NCBI GenBank assembly: GCA_010093605.1
Contig: MU004184.1
Span: forward strand, 1,569,897 to 1,633,896
DNA length: 64,000 nucleotides
Source: Lophium mytilinum
Lineage: Eukaryota; Ascomycota; Dothideomycetes; Mytilinidiales; Mytilinidiaceae
Direction: 5' to 3'
Below are positions 12,257 through 23,927 of this stretch, piece after piece. The first letter of the stretch is position 1; the number at the start of each line of letters is the position of its first letter. The notes below the pieces were generated by a model. It had not been told where the DNA came from. It ran no database searches and worked only from the letters and a program-made list of their open reading frames with translations. Both the position numbers and the translations under genes were made by a program.

Positions 12257-14649
12257 ATGACTGAGGACGACAAGTACGACGTGCTAGAAAAGATTGGTAT
12301 GTATATACACGCTCTCCACTCCGCTTGATCGCATCAATTGTATGCTAACATCTCCCAGGCCATGGGTCCTTCGGGATCATTCGCAAAGTGCGGAGGAAGG
12401 CCGATGGCTATGTATGCAAACCCAGACTAAAACATCCAATTACCTCTTCACCTGCTGACACGATATAGATCCTATGTCGCAAGGAGATAAGCTACTGCAA
12501 GATGTCCCCCAAGGAACGTGAACAGCTTCAAGCAGAGCTTTCCATTCTCAAAGAGCTTAGACATACGAACATCGTCGCATACTACGAGCGCGAACATCTT
12601 AAGCAATCGCAGGACCTTCATCTTTACATGGAATATTGTGGGAATGGTGACCTTGGGAAGGTCATTAGGAGACTGAACGAAACACGCCAGATGGCTGAAG
12701 AAGAGTTTGTCTGGAGTATCCTAGCCCAGACTCTCAGCGCGTTGTTCCGGTGCCACTATGGAGAGGACCCACCAGAGCCCGGTCGCAAGTGGATGGGCGT
12801 TGGGAATCTTGCGGTCCCAAAGTCGGGCAAGCCATCCGTACTACATCGGGACCTAAAACCGGAGAACAGTAGGCAGCACCCATACCGCCTGGCTTTGTCT
12901 TCTTGCTAATTGTCTTCAGTTTTCCTTGGGGCCGACAACTCTGTCAAGCTGGGCGACTTTGGTCTTTCAAAAATCATTTCCGCCAATGACTTTGCGTCAA
13001 CATACGTCGGCACCCCCTTCTACATGTCTCCGGAGATATGCCAGAATGAGAAGTACAGCCTCAAGTCCGATATATGGGCGTTGGGTTGCATTGTCTACGA
13101 GCTATGCGCGAAGGCGCCGCCCTTTAATGCGCGCACCCACCTCGAACTCATCCAGAAGATCAGGGCAGGACGGGTCACTCCATTACCATCCTGCTACTCG
13201 CCCGACCTTCAGCAGGTTGTCAGCAGCTGTTTGCAAATCAACCCGGATAAGCGTCCCCATACCGCACATCTCCTCAATCTTCCCGCCGTGAGGTTGATGC
13301 GCAAAGAGGCAGAAGTGGTACGAACAGGCCAGCAATACCAGAGAGACAAAGCAGAGGTAGCACGTCAGAGGAAGGAGGCACAAGATATGATTGTAAAGAG
13401 GGGTGCAGAAAACGATGCAATCCGGAAAGAACTCAGCGATTCTGTCCGTCGAGAAGTCAGCGATTCCGTCCGCCGAGAATGGGAGGTGAAGGCCAGGCTC
13501 GAAATTGACCGACAGGTCGCAGAAGAGCTAGAGAAACTTCAACAAAGGTTCGAGGCAGAAGTGAGCAGGCGTGTGTCCGCAGAGCTTGCGAAGCAGATCC
13601 CTGGAAAGGCACTGGTCGTCCCCGATCTACCCCTACCGCCACGATCCTCTACTCCAACACAGCTGACAGCCAAACCACCTATGTTCCAACCGGAACAGGA
13701 CCGATCGGGCACATCGTTCAGCACCTTGGGCGAGGCTTCCGACTTCCCTAGCATGACTGATCTGTCGTCACTATCATTGGACTCACCAGATGAATCCAAG
13801 CCCAAGAAGCGTCCAACACGTGCCCCACTCGCGCGGGCCAGGACGAGCATCGCCCCTGTGCCCCCGTCGCCAATGGACATCCAGATGGCAGACCCCAGCC
13901 CTATGTCGATTGCATCACTGTCGCTGTCACCACGTAAGACGGGTCATACGAACGTTCGCAAAAACATCTTTGCAGCGGTTACAGCTGGAGAGAGGTGGGA
14001 ACCAGAAGTACCATCGTCGCCCACAGATGAATGGAACGGAAACTTCGATGGGCTGGAGGACGACGATTTCCCAGTGCTCCCCTCGCCAACACGGGCAAAG
14101 AGCGCCGCTAGCAGCCATGACAGCGAAGACCCTTTCAAGGTCCTTGCCAACGCTCAGCGTCCACTCCTTAAGTCGAACCAGCGTCTGGCTAGCGCTCCGA
14201 ACCTGTTTGCGCCGAATGGGAACGGACCAAAGGTCAGGCCTCAGAGTGCCGTGCCAATCGTGTCAACAAGCCCGGACAGGAAGAAGACCAAGGCCGCGAC
14301 GGCAAATGGAAGCCCGGTCCGCAAGGGCCTAGTATCGAAGTTCAACCTGGCAAAGGACTCTAACACGAACACAAATTCAACCGAAAGTGGTGGACTGAAG
14401 TCCAAGAAGGGTAACGAGCAGATGCGTATCCAGGCGATGCGAAACAATGTACAAGGCCGAACACTCGTGGAGCTTCGACAAGCTAGGGGAATACTACCCC
14501 AGGCCCATGCCGTCAGCGAAGACGAAGGCAAGAAGGCTATCAAGCGGACCTTTGGATCGCCGACCAAGGTCGCGCAATGGGATCCTGATACTTGCGACGA
14601 TATGCCGAGTCCATTCCTCCGGAGGAACAAGCCTATGTTGATGCGGTAG
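12257..14649 (+). CDS. nimA: NIMA-related mitotic protein kinase (NimA/Kin3/Fin1)
   Basis: Exons 12257-12296, 12359-12411, 12469-12868 and 12920-14649 give 740 aa, close to Aspergillus NimA (about 700). The first 40-nt exon encodes MTEDDKYDVLEKI. Joined exons give the glycine loop GHGSFG, HRDLKPENIFLG, DFGLSK and a GTPFYMSPE activation segment typical of Nek kinases. After the kinase domain comes a charged coiled-coil region (about 290-400, with REVSDSVRREWEVKARLEID), then a Ser/Pro-rich tail with many SP/TP sites. NimA drives mitotic entry and is degraded at mitotic exit; the tail could serve that, by analogy. The kinase-domain intron positions were decisive: each join restores a conserved motif. 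Confidence 0.94.
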
Positions 14650-15209
14650 TCCATGGAGGTCTCCGTCTCTCTTAGGGACCGGCGGTTCGGCGTACGGTGT
14701 ATAAACAGCGGATGAGTGGCTGTGATGTTCATGATTTCAAGGCTTCATCCATGTTCCTTCTTGCTGCGACGATGAACATGTCTGGCAGAGATTACTGTGC
14801 TCCTAGAACTCTTTTCTTTTGTCCTGGATCGATAAGAGATTTTGGTTTTGAATTGCTTTTCACGCATTGAATGGCGGCAATCTTCGGTGGGACCGAGGGT
14901 ACGATTTGGCGTCTGAGGCATGGCCTTGATTATCACGGAGGTGTATTTTATCGGATATGGGAACCTCTTTGCCTCATAGAATAATATGAGATACCTTACT
15001 CTACTCCTCTCTCACTAATATTGAACGTGGCATGGATTGTGTGGGTGGCGCTATGAGTTCTATGGCTCTAGTAAGGTTAATTCTTCACCTCCGCACCACG
15101 TGATAATGATGCCAACTGATGATCACGGACGACCAATACCTAACACATGCTCACATAGTCAAACCCCACTGCTGCCCATAGGCCTGTGAACACAACCATT
15201 CTAAACAGC
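14650..15209. other. Convergent intergenic region
   Basis: Lies between the 3' ends of the NIMA kinase and the dehydrogenase. It contains one CACGTG at 15097-15102. No coding signal beyond short chance frames. Confidence 0.5.
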
Positions 15210-16156
15210 TCATGGTGGAACCTCCTTGCCCTCCCAATCCCAACACTTCCCCCTTCCCGTTACCCCGACCCCTCTCACAACCTCCACCAGCCTCTCCGCA
15301 ACCCAATCCACATCAAACAGCTTTTCCTTCTTCGTGCTCCCCCAAAATTCCTTGCTCAACCCCGTCTTGACCGTGCCAGGATGCAACCCCACCGCCACCG
15401 CCTTCTCCCCACTCGCCGTCCGCAGATGGTTATCAAACGTCTTCACCACCTGATTCAGGCCCGCCTTCGACGCTCGGTAGCTATACCACCCGCCTAACCG
15501 ATTGTCGCTTATGCTCCCGACCCGCGCAGACATGAAGGCGGCGGTTGGGACCGCTGGGAGGCCTTTCAGCACGTCTACGTCTGAGCTGTCAAGGACTGTA
15601 GATTTGCGCGGGAGCAAGGGGGAGAAGTGCTTTAGCATAAGCATGGGCCCGAGTGTGTTGGTGCGGAAGGTGAGGAGGGCGTCGGCAGCGTCGATTTGAG
15701 CGGGGGACTTCTCGGGGAAGAGGAGGCCGGGGATTATAAAGGCGAGGTGGAGGTGGTGGGGTGGGGTTGCGGTAGGGGGGAATTGGGAGGTGCAGTGGGC
15801 GGCGGCGGCGGAGATTGTGGATTCGTCTACATGGGAGTGTTAGCATTGATCGAGTGCTATAGTTGAGGATTGGGTCGGTAATGGGGCTTGTGGTAGTTGT
15901 TTCGACGACGCGGAGGGGACGCTGAGGGCTGTTTTGTGACAACTTTGAGAGACGACGTACCCAGCACGTCGACCTTCAGGACGGTCAACCGCCCTTCGTC
16001 TACGCCATCTAGACCGGCTAGGAGCTCCTCCTTGGTTTTGTCGAGGTCGGTCCGGGTGGTCGCGACGAGAGGTGCGTTGGATGTGCCGAGCAGATGCCGC
16101 GCAAGGGCAAAACCTATCCCGCGCGAGGCGGGCGAGACGAGAGACCAGGGACGCAT
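15210..16156 (-). CDS. Short-chain dehydrogenase/reductase (SDR)
   Basis: Exons complement(15961-16156, 15210-15826), joined in phase across a 134-bp intron (donor GTACGT), give 270 aa. The N-terminal nucleotide-binding motif reads SPASRGIGFALARHLL, where the usual TGxxxGIG Thr-Gly is replaced by Ser-Pro. NTLGPML and the catalytic YSYRASK (Tyr-x3-Lys) are present. The C-terminus (TVKTGLSKEFWG) matches the cofactor-loop PG-x-V-x-T region of sniffer-like SDRs. Substrate unknown. The intron is more than twice the usual length in this window. Strong C-skew in codons of the 3' half. Confidence 0.88.
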
Positions 16157-16684
16157 TGTGACCTTTCAGGCTCAAGAATGGCAGGGTGCATAGGTAGTGG
16201 CATTTTGGATAGTAGAGGTGGTCACATTGTTGAGTGTCGTGGAGCTGTCCAGGCTAGCTAGCTCGAGGTCTATGATGCGGGCATTCGCGCGGGAGATCAA
16301 CCCCAGGGTCCATGAGCTAAAAGATCTGCATGGGAATTAATCCTACCCATGGGAGCATCTCACATTAGTCCATGCTTGGGACGTAGCCTTTCGAGATCAT
16401 CGTAGCGCAATCAGATCAATCAAGGAATTTGTCTGGAGGTAACATTCTGACCTAGATGCTTCGTCTAGAAATTCCAACCTCCGTCCTTCAGATTGCCGAG
16501 TAGAAAGCCGAGGAAAAGGAAGCACCTGTCTCTCTTACCAATCTTGAGACTAGGATGACCCCTAAGGAGATGTCCCATGATTATTTCCAAGCATTAAGGG
16601 TATCCGTCGCTACAAAAGACAAAAGAAAAAAGGCTACAGCCATCCATCCAATGCCATAAGTCGTACAAATATTGCATGGAATTT
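16157..16684. other. Intergenic region between SDR and Rax1-like gene
   Basis: Holds the SDR upstream region and the Rax1-like gene's 3' UTR (both genes on the minus strand). No gene or repeat recognised. Confidence 0.5.
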
Positions 16685-18188
16685 CTAAAAGAAATTTCCC
16701 TTTGGAAAGGCACAGAATATGCCCACCGAAACGGCAGAAATGACGAAGGCGCCGAGAATGGCTTGCAGGAAAATGGTGTCCTGGATCTGCCGTAAAGCTG
16801 GCTCCTGAACCCACACTTCGCGGTCGAAGACTTTACGGATGAGATTACGCTTTTCGTACTTGGCCACCCACGGCTCATCTTCCCAGCTGTTGCTGGAGTT
16901 GGCGGATGCCAAGCTCTCGAAAGAATCGGATTTCATGTCCACACCTTCGGGCTCGTCGTCCGATGCGAAAAGCTCCCAGGGTCGGAGATGGCGGTGATGC
17001 ATACCGTGGAGAACCTATGCATGTTAGTCCCATGGCTCAGATGGGGTAACAGGAGTACTTACAACACACATGCCCTTCCAGGCAGCAATAAGAGTAGAGA
17101 TACCAATCATGAAGCCAATGAACGAGAGAACTCGCCAGCCGCGTCCAGCGCTGCTGAGAGTGATGAGAATTGCAGCAATAAGACCACCCACAATCCCACC
17201 GACGCCCAAGCCACGAGCGAAAATAACACGGGGACGGTTGCCGTTACAGATCGTCCAGCGGATGAAATTAGGATGCGCTTGGCACCTCAGAGACCATTCC
17301 ACGGTGGTTATGACTTCACGGAATGCTGATGGGTGGGTAGTGTTCTGGAGGGCATGGAGAAGAGATGCCCTCTCGCGTGACGAAAGATTGAGTTGACGAG
17401 AACCGCCGTCCGCAATATAGATGGAGATGATCCTAGTAATCTCTTCGCGGTATGGCTGAATGGACACTATGAATAGTCAGATCGTAGCCGGATGCAAAGG
17501 CATATGCCAATACTTACATGGCTTCCACTTCAGATTAGCATCCTGAAAAGCGCCCTCTGCCCTCTTGGCGTGGTCTGTTTTCCCGTCTGAGACGGTACTT
17601 TCGTAGTGAGACTCGTCGAATGAAGTTGCCTCCTGTCTACCCTCGGATGGAGTTCGTGGTGGCGTATAGAATGGGTTGGCCTTCTCACCCTCGGTGATCT
17701 TAGGCCCTTCAGCGAAGTCTGTGCCTTTGAGCATAGCTACAGCATCTGAGCTCATATTCTTCGATCGAGCTTGAGTCTGCGCTTCGGCTTCAGATTGCGC
17801 TTCGGTCCACTCGGGAGCCAATGCCTGCTCCTTCGCAGGTGTTTCATTGAAGCGTCTCACGTAGTCGCGATACCAAAGAAAGAATTGGAGGTTCTCAGCA
17901 GATAGTTCGATATACTTGAGGTAGTTCATGAAGTCACGGACTGTGCAGGGCTATATTATTGTCAGAGTGAGGAAGTTACGTCTGTTAATTAAAGAGCCGC
18001 GTGCTTACAGGACAGACCCCTCCAGCTATGATTCTGTCAAACGAGAGTGCGTCAGGAATGCCATGCGACATGCCAGAGCTTCCAGAAGTTACGGAGCCAT
18101 CGAGCGAAGTCCGTTTCTCATTTCCAGACGACGAGTCGCGAGAAGACGCCACGAACGAAGGTCGACGGTATGTAATATTGTACACCAT
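16685..18188 (-). CDS. rax1: Rax1-like RGS-domain membrane protein
   Basis: Four exons, complement(18009-18188, 17518-17950, 17063-17466, 16685-17014), all in phase, give 448 aa. An RGS domain is split: the first half (SFDRIIAGG...CTVRDFMNYLKYIELSAENLQFFLWY, about residues 46-95) and the second (PYREEITRIISIYI..., about 206-275) are separated by a ~110-residue acidic, Ser-rich insert. Three hydrophobic segments follow (GIVGGLIAAILITL, VLSFIGFMIGISTLIAA, ILGAFVISAVSVGIFCAF). RGS plus three membrane spans is the Rax1 layout; yeast Rax1 marks bud sites with Rax2, and Aspergillus Rax1 affects growth and conidiation. GAP activity toward a G-alpha is not established. Confidence 0.86.
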
Positions 18189-21100
18189 GGCTGCGAGCTA
18201 CAGGAGAAACGAGTGAGAATATTCAGGAGAATAAGCAGTCTCGTAGGGGACGTGACAACTGAGGGATGTGTAGACAACGGTAGGAGAAGTGACCAAGCCT
18301 TGGTCTTTCAGAGGATAGTGGAGAATATATGCTAGAATTGGGGCGTTCCAGGGGCGGGAAAGGTACCGGGCGGGTGGGTACTTAATGTGCTCCACGAACG
18401 CCACGGAAAGACAGCGGCTGGGTTGCCGAAGGCCTAATGCGGGCAAAGTGATATTCTGACAGGAAACGCCCGGGGGAGTGGACGTACAGGAAGGATGATA
18501 AGGTTTTGCAGGGCCAGGCCTTAGGTGACGAGGAGCTCTTATATCAAAACCAGAAGTGAGTGCTTGTGATTCTCTTGATAGTTGATTGCAACTCTATGCG
18601 AGTAGAGGCAGATCACTACCTAACCTCTTCTGCCCTCATACTCTCTTTCATGTGGGCGTGTGGGCCCGAAAAGTTAGTTTTCAGTCTCATCGCGCTCAAC
18701 CCTTGCAGCATGTGGAGTGCCAGCTCCCGTGGATTCCAGACCCTGCTGTGCTGCCAATCTCTCGGCTTCCCCCCCGGCGTCCTGACAGCTCATAGATAGA
18801 ATGATGATTGTTGCACCTCTGCATATCGTCGGGCAGCATCCCGGACATCATACCTCAGCTCGCTTTTCGGCGTCACACAACGTATGAAGTGTGATCGTCT
18901 GCTATCCGGCCACGCATCGCATGAACAATGTGCAGTGGGACCAGCATATGCCGCGGGAGATTCAGTCCAGGTGGGTGCTAACAAGGCGGCTTGCAGGGTA
19001 GCGGGCAGGGCAAGAACGACGACAGCATGCTCGGATTCGTTGAACAGAAGAAGCCCAAATCTTGGACGGCGAGGTTGAGCTGGGAATGCGTTAGCGTCGC
19101 ATCGATCGCCAAGCATGCATCTGGGCCTAATGCCGGGAGCACCAAGTGCTCTCTGGCCACCGCGCGGAGGGTCGGTCTTGACCTTACCAATTGAGCGGAC
19201 ACGATGAGCGGAGACGCTTCCTATAGCTTTCGACGGATTTGACGCCGTCCATCATTCAAAACGAGCCGTTTACGGAGCCACAGCTGAGCCGCCAACGCGG
19301 GCAAAAACTGCCGGCGATGCACCATCAGACCAGACCGTCCATGCCGTTGTCCAGCTCCGAACTGCCAGCCGCGCATCTTTCCCCGGTCAGTGGAGTACGT
19401 ACCCTGCCGGCATGACGTCGATGCAGCCAGCCACAGTGAACAGGCATCGTAAAGCCAATTGGCAGACCAAGCCACCAAAGCCCAGGGCAGGGCTAGCTTC
19501 TGACATCTTTGCTCCCTGGGTTAGCGAATGTGCAGGTGCATGCGATGGGAGCGCCTCTGGGGTATCCATGGCATCTCCAGCCGCTCAGACGAATGAAATG
19601 CTTCAGGCGGGTTCCGGAAACATGCAGCTCGGCTCTCCAGCTGCCCTTTTCCTAAACGACGACATCGAATCGCCCACCTCGGTCACCTCCCAAAGGCTGT
19701 CCGAGGACGCGCATGCATTTTTCTCTCCACGTCCGTTCCGACGCATAAAGACGATAAGACGCATACCGCCATGGAATACAGGGGCTGCTGCAAGCGCAAA
19801 ACTTAGGCTTAGAGGGGCTACCGTATGTTAATCTGTCACTCCTTACTATATCAAGACGGTGTATGCAGCACGGATTCCGAGGTAAGATAACCCCGGATAC
19901 CGTACCGTACGTGCTGTTACGGACCACCTCATGGCTCTCCACTTGCGATTGGCAGCCAGCCCCTGTCACCGCTTTCGACGATCTTGATCAGCAGTATCGA
20001 ACGGTAATATTCATAAATTTTATGAACTCGCCACCCTGACGTAAGACTCGCCCCTGTCAGTGGCGTCTGGCAGAAAAAGGGCACTTGCCCATGTCTGGGG
20101 TGCACATACGGCTGCGGTATGCGTCTATAAGGGCTGTGAGGGCGTACTGGTGCATCATAGACCAAGGCTCAGGCTCGCGTATTCCAAGCCGTTGCAGCTC
20201 TATCATCAAAAAGACGAAAAAGCAAACAGCAACTGCCCTTGCGAAACCCTCCCGCTCTGAACTTTCTTTAATACCTTTTACGACCGCCTTTTGCTCGCCT
20301 CGTGCCGGGGACCAATGATGTCCTCGGCGTCCCGCCCCACTAACTCAGGGGCACGGCACACCCCAGGGATCAAGCTTGATATCGGAGATCTCGAATCGGC
20401 GGGTGGAAATGTCTGACTTGAAGCTAAGAACGCCAAACACGGATTGTGAAACGTTAAAAGACGCTGGGCCGCACTGCCATCAACGCCTCAAGCTGTCTGT
20501 GCTTGCCGAATGCCGATTGAGGAAGGCGATAGACTAATAGATTTTACGTGAAAAGGGGCCCTAGCTTGCTTGCTCATCTTCGAACTTGGGCTTCAGGCTT
20601 TTGGCCAAGCTACATGATACTCTGAGAGAGGCCGAATTTGACTTGCGCTCTCTTCACAACTGGTCGATACCGCGAACGTTAAAGACCCGACTCGGCTCCA
20701 CATGCTGATCTCAAGACGATGCTTCCGTTGCAGGATCGGACCCACCTGTTGATCGTCCACGGCTGCTAATTCATACAGCGAAGATGAAATGCCCACGTAG
20801 AACTTACAAGAAGTTGCTGGAGGGGAAGAACCTACTTCAAATAACATCAACCCTGCACGAGTATAGCGTTCGCCCCTGGATAATGACCACATATCATGCC
20901 TCAAGTCCAAAGGCGAGCACCTAGTTCTTGAAGGTGAGTGCACCACGCGATATGACCTAACCTCATCCAGTCTAGCGCTCTTCTTCAACATCACTGCAAC
21001 CTCGCCGCAATCAATGTTCCCGGGACACGGTAACCAAGGCTTCTCGTCATTGGTAGCATGAGCTCACGCTATCTTTAGGCCTAGAAATATAGCTTGCAAT

Positions 21101-21899
21101 CGTTTAAGTGTCTTGACTATTGCAACTTAACTTTAGGCTTTCACTCCCGCTCCTTCTGCTCCATTCATACCTGTCAACATCCCCTCGCGTCGACCGTTTA
21201 GCAGAATCTTGTTGTAGTGCATATACGAGGTATTTCGTATCATCTATATTAAAGTAGCTGCAGGTAGCGAACTGGAATATTTTGTCGAGAATTTGCGGTT
21301 TGGCTAGTGGATTCGGGGCCCAATGAGTTCGCACCACTCCTCGGCGATATTGAACCATCTACGCGTGGATGGTCTAGGAAAGATCGCGACGCATCGACGA
21401 AAACTTGTATCATCGTGATAAGATAGTCAAACCGTAAAGCTACGCAGCGGTTCAATGACCTCACAAGGCCATGCTTTGTCTCTCACTTTGGCTACGCCAA
21501 CGACACCTAGGGCAGAGACGTTCTAAACTTGTTTGGAGAACTTCCTGAACGCGGTATGCTGACAGAACAGCATGGATTTCAGCCAATGAGCTGACACTCC
21601 TCTCAGTACTTCACTCATGCCACAACGCAATGGCCAGCTGACTCGATGAACTGGAAGACAGCGCAGGAGTAGCGTAGGGTGAAGCACCTTCTCTAGGTAT
21701 ATAAGAACCTCTACCCATTCTTTTTCTTACTCTCTGCATCTACAATTCTGCAATCAAGTATAACCCTATATAAGAACTCAAGCGAAAAACTGTTACTATC
21801 AAGCCAAACAAAAGCAAGTACCTTTACAAATCATCAGCACGTAAGCCTTGAATCTCCCGCCTCACAAAACCCACATCACGATATCGAATCGTCCTTATA
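18189..21899. other. Gene-poor region, 3.7 kb
   Basis: No recognisable gene. It contains the Rax1-like promoter at the left and the promoter of the small cysteine-rich gene at the right. The longest ATG frame (19412-19831, plus strand, 139 aa) has no family resemblance I know and no splice-extended conservation, so it is not called. No transposase, LTR or terminal repeats were seen. Confidence 0.5.
21698..21705 (+). promoter_or_regulatory. TATA box of small cysteine-rich gene
   Basis: TATATAAG in the context GGTATATAAGAACCTC, about 200 bp before the ATG at 21900 and followed by a pyrimidine-rich stretch (CTCTACCCATTCTTTTTCTTACTCTC) typical of fungal initiation sites. A second CTATATAAGAACTC occurs at about 21767-21780. 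Confidence 0.6.
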
Positions 21900-22118
21900 A
21901 TGGCTATCCGATCTTCCACTCATGGGCCTGGCCCACTGCGGCGTCGCCTAGAATTTGAGGATGACGATGACGATGGGGGATATGACGATGACTACTCGGG
22001 ATCTGAAGAGGAGGAGCAATGGCTTTCATGCTGTCGATGTGGCCTGCACAACCTGTTTGGAGAGGCGCGCTGCGATCTTTGCCGCCATTTCCTCTGCTTT
22101 CGCTGTCGCCCCCTCTAG
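21900..22118 (+). CDS. Small acidic cysteine-rich (putative zinc-binding) protein, 72 aa
   Basis: A single exon. A basic N-terminus is followed by an Asp/Glu/Gly run (residues 18-40) and a cysteine cluster: C44, C45, C47, then C58-x2-C61-x4-C66-x2-C69, within WLSCCRCGLHN...CDLCRHFLC. This resembles the small W-x-C-C-x-C-G...C-x2-C-x-H zinc modules frequent in short filamentous-fungal proteins, though the function of those is unknown to me. It ends three residues after the last Cys. A clear TATA box and pyrimidine tract upstream support transcription. It is short, so chance cannot be excluded, but the Cys spacing argues against it. Confidence 0.6.
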   Translation: MAIRSSTHGPGPLRRRLEFEDDDDDGGYDDDYSGSEEEEQWLSCCRCGLHNLFGEARCDLCRHFLCFRCRPL

Positions 22119-22166
22119 CATGTCCAAGCGTTGTGCAGCTACTAAGTGGTAAAAATTCAGATATCC

Positions 22167-22469
22167 TTACTTGAACTGTGTTCTACCTTGAACGGTTTTT
22201 GGTCCCAAAGTTTGAAGGTTTGCATCCAGCTTGCTTGCGTTTTCGATAGCGAGCGGCTGAATATAGGGTAGTAGTGGATAGAGGAATGACACCCAAAGAT
22301 GCCGCCCCCAATAGACTAATAAGACGGACAGCGAGTATGATCCCAGCCCGAATAGTACTGCTATTTGTGGGAAGAGTGAGACTGACTTCGCTTTCGGACT
22401 CCGAGAACGGTAGCTTTGAATCTTACGATGGCTAGCTCTTTGAGAAATCTTCCGTGTTGGTTTGACCAT
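22167..22469 (-). CDS. Possible small membrane protein, 100 aa
   Basis: ATG-initiated frame. The first ~30 residues are strongly basic (MVKPTRKISQRASHRKIQSYRSRSP), followed by hydrophobic stretches (FPQIAVLFGLGSYSLSVLLVYW and HLWVSFLYPLLPYI) and a polar tail. The layout resembles a small single- or double-pass membrane protein. No family recognised. It is convergent with the cysteine-rich gene, 48 bp apart. It could equally be a chance frame or the end of a spliced gene. Confidence 0.3.
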   Translation of the reverse strand: MVKPTRKISQRASHRKIQSYRSRSPKAKSVSLFPQIAVLFGLGSYSLSVLLVYWGRHLWVSFLYPLLPYIQPLAIENASKLDANLQTLGPKTVQGRTQFK

Positions 22470-22741
22470 TGCTTACTGGAGCGTAAGATGGCCAACATCT
22501 TGTTTAGTCACAAGGGCACTTAGAAGTCCTCCGCTATAGATCTAATAAGCCTTTTTCGAGGTTTCAGAAGCAATGTACTAGGTATGAGAAAATCAAACGA
22601 TGGTAGAATTGGTATGGCCACCCATGTTCGCAAGTCCATTGCGCTCTAAAGCAATCACTCATCGTCCGGTTCTGAGCAATACCGCGCTGTACAAAACCGC
22701 TAAACCACCCGCCCTCTGCATTCAGCAACCACTCATTCCGT

Positions 22742-23927
22742 CTACGACTCAAGCTTCCGCAGATACACAGTCGTCCCTCCAAAGTGCGGGCTTTTCGGAA
22801 AGGCGAAGCTCGTACAGCCCTCAACCATAGCCTGCACCCGCTTCGAGCACGGATCAGTCATGTACGGCGAGACAGGCACCTTTGACCCGCCGAACTCGAT
22901 GAATGAGCGCTTCTCAAAGTCCGTGTCATCCGCATGGACGGTATCGCAGATGAGTGCAGCGGGCCACTGGACATCGGCGATGATCTGACGCACAGGCACG
23001 TCTGGGCTCAGGGACACGACGAGGGTATTCGGCGTGATTGCGAGGAAGCCTTGAGGGTCATTGACGACGACGATGTCCAGGGCTGTCAGAATGCGCTTGT
23101 CGATGTCTGTGTAGCCTGGGTCTTGAGCCCACACCGGGACCGCTTCGCCAGAGTCGCCTTTGGGGAGCATCTCGCGGAGGGTTTGGATGCACGCGTGCTG
23201 GGTATGGGATGCGTCATCGTTGTCGCGTTGGAGATTGCCCAGGGCGAAGCAGACGATGCGGTCGATCGGGACGGTGCCTCGGAGTGCTGCGGTAAGTTTT
23301 TCCTTTAGAGTGGCGCAAGCGTCGCTTTTGAGCCACTGCACGCTTGATTCTTGGTATGCAGTGTGCACCTCCTCGAAGCTTCCGGTGCCATGGAAGAAGC
23401 TGCAGCAGACTATGCTGATAGGAACCTTCGGAGGCCAGTCAATTTCGTCTTCGGGGTCTACAGTGGCGCCGTCGCCGCTGCTCCACCGACGACTATCGTC
23501 GGCAAGGGCCTGATAGCTTTTGTATGATATGGATGAAGTGTAGCTGAAGCTTATGTAGTTAGCAAAGCTCGAAGAATGCATATGATAAGCAACAACGCGT
23601 TTGATATCCAAGAAGTCGTTTTGGGCCGAGCAAAGCTATTGAAGCGCTTCAAGCTGTTGTAGACAGTTGCACTCACTGGAGAGAAACAGATTTGACTTAC
23701 GGTCCATATCCCTCTCTTTCCTGATCATTGGGCTTCCAGTGCGGGTCGGTTTCGTCCTCATGCGGGTTCCCGTAAATGTCGTTTATTACAAGCTTGCCTT
23801 CTTCTCCAGATCTCCATACACGATCAACATATTCTAGAAGAGCGCGGGAGAAGATTGGTGGGCCGTTCTCCAATCTTTCCAGATTTGCCTTGGCGGAGCT
23901 TGACGATGAAACGGTGCTTTCTCCCAT
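22742..23927 (-). CDS. SRR1-domain protein, exons not joining cleanly
   Basis: Two blocks: complement(23701-23927) encodes MGESTVSSSS...REGYGP, and the frame open from about 23611 down to 22742 encodes DFLDIKRVVAYH... and an SRR1-like domain (VPIDRIVCFALGNLQ, HACIQTLREML, AQDPGYTDID, PNTLVVSLSPDVPV). SRR1 was named from an Arabidopsis clock/phyB mutant; fungal members are uncharacterised. The N-terminal block (FSRALLEYVDRVW...INDIYGNPH) looks like the usual lead-in, so both blocks should be one gene. However, the strong donor GTAAGT at 23700 leaves phase 2, and no AG acceptor before the second block restores phase without a stop. Either a one-base discrepancy, an unusual splice site, or a start inside the second block is implied. 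Confidence 0.68.

Noticed and set aside
19412-19831. 139-aa ATG frame in the 18-22 kb gene-poor region
   Set aside because: No family resemblance, no splice-supported extension and composition like the surrounding non-coding DNA. Kept as a possibility only.
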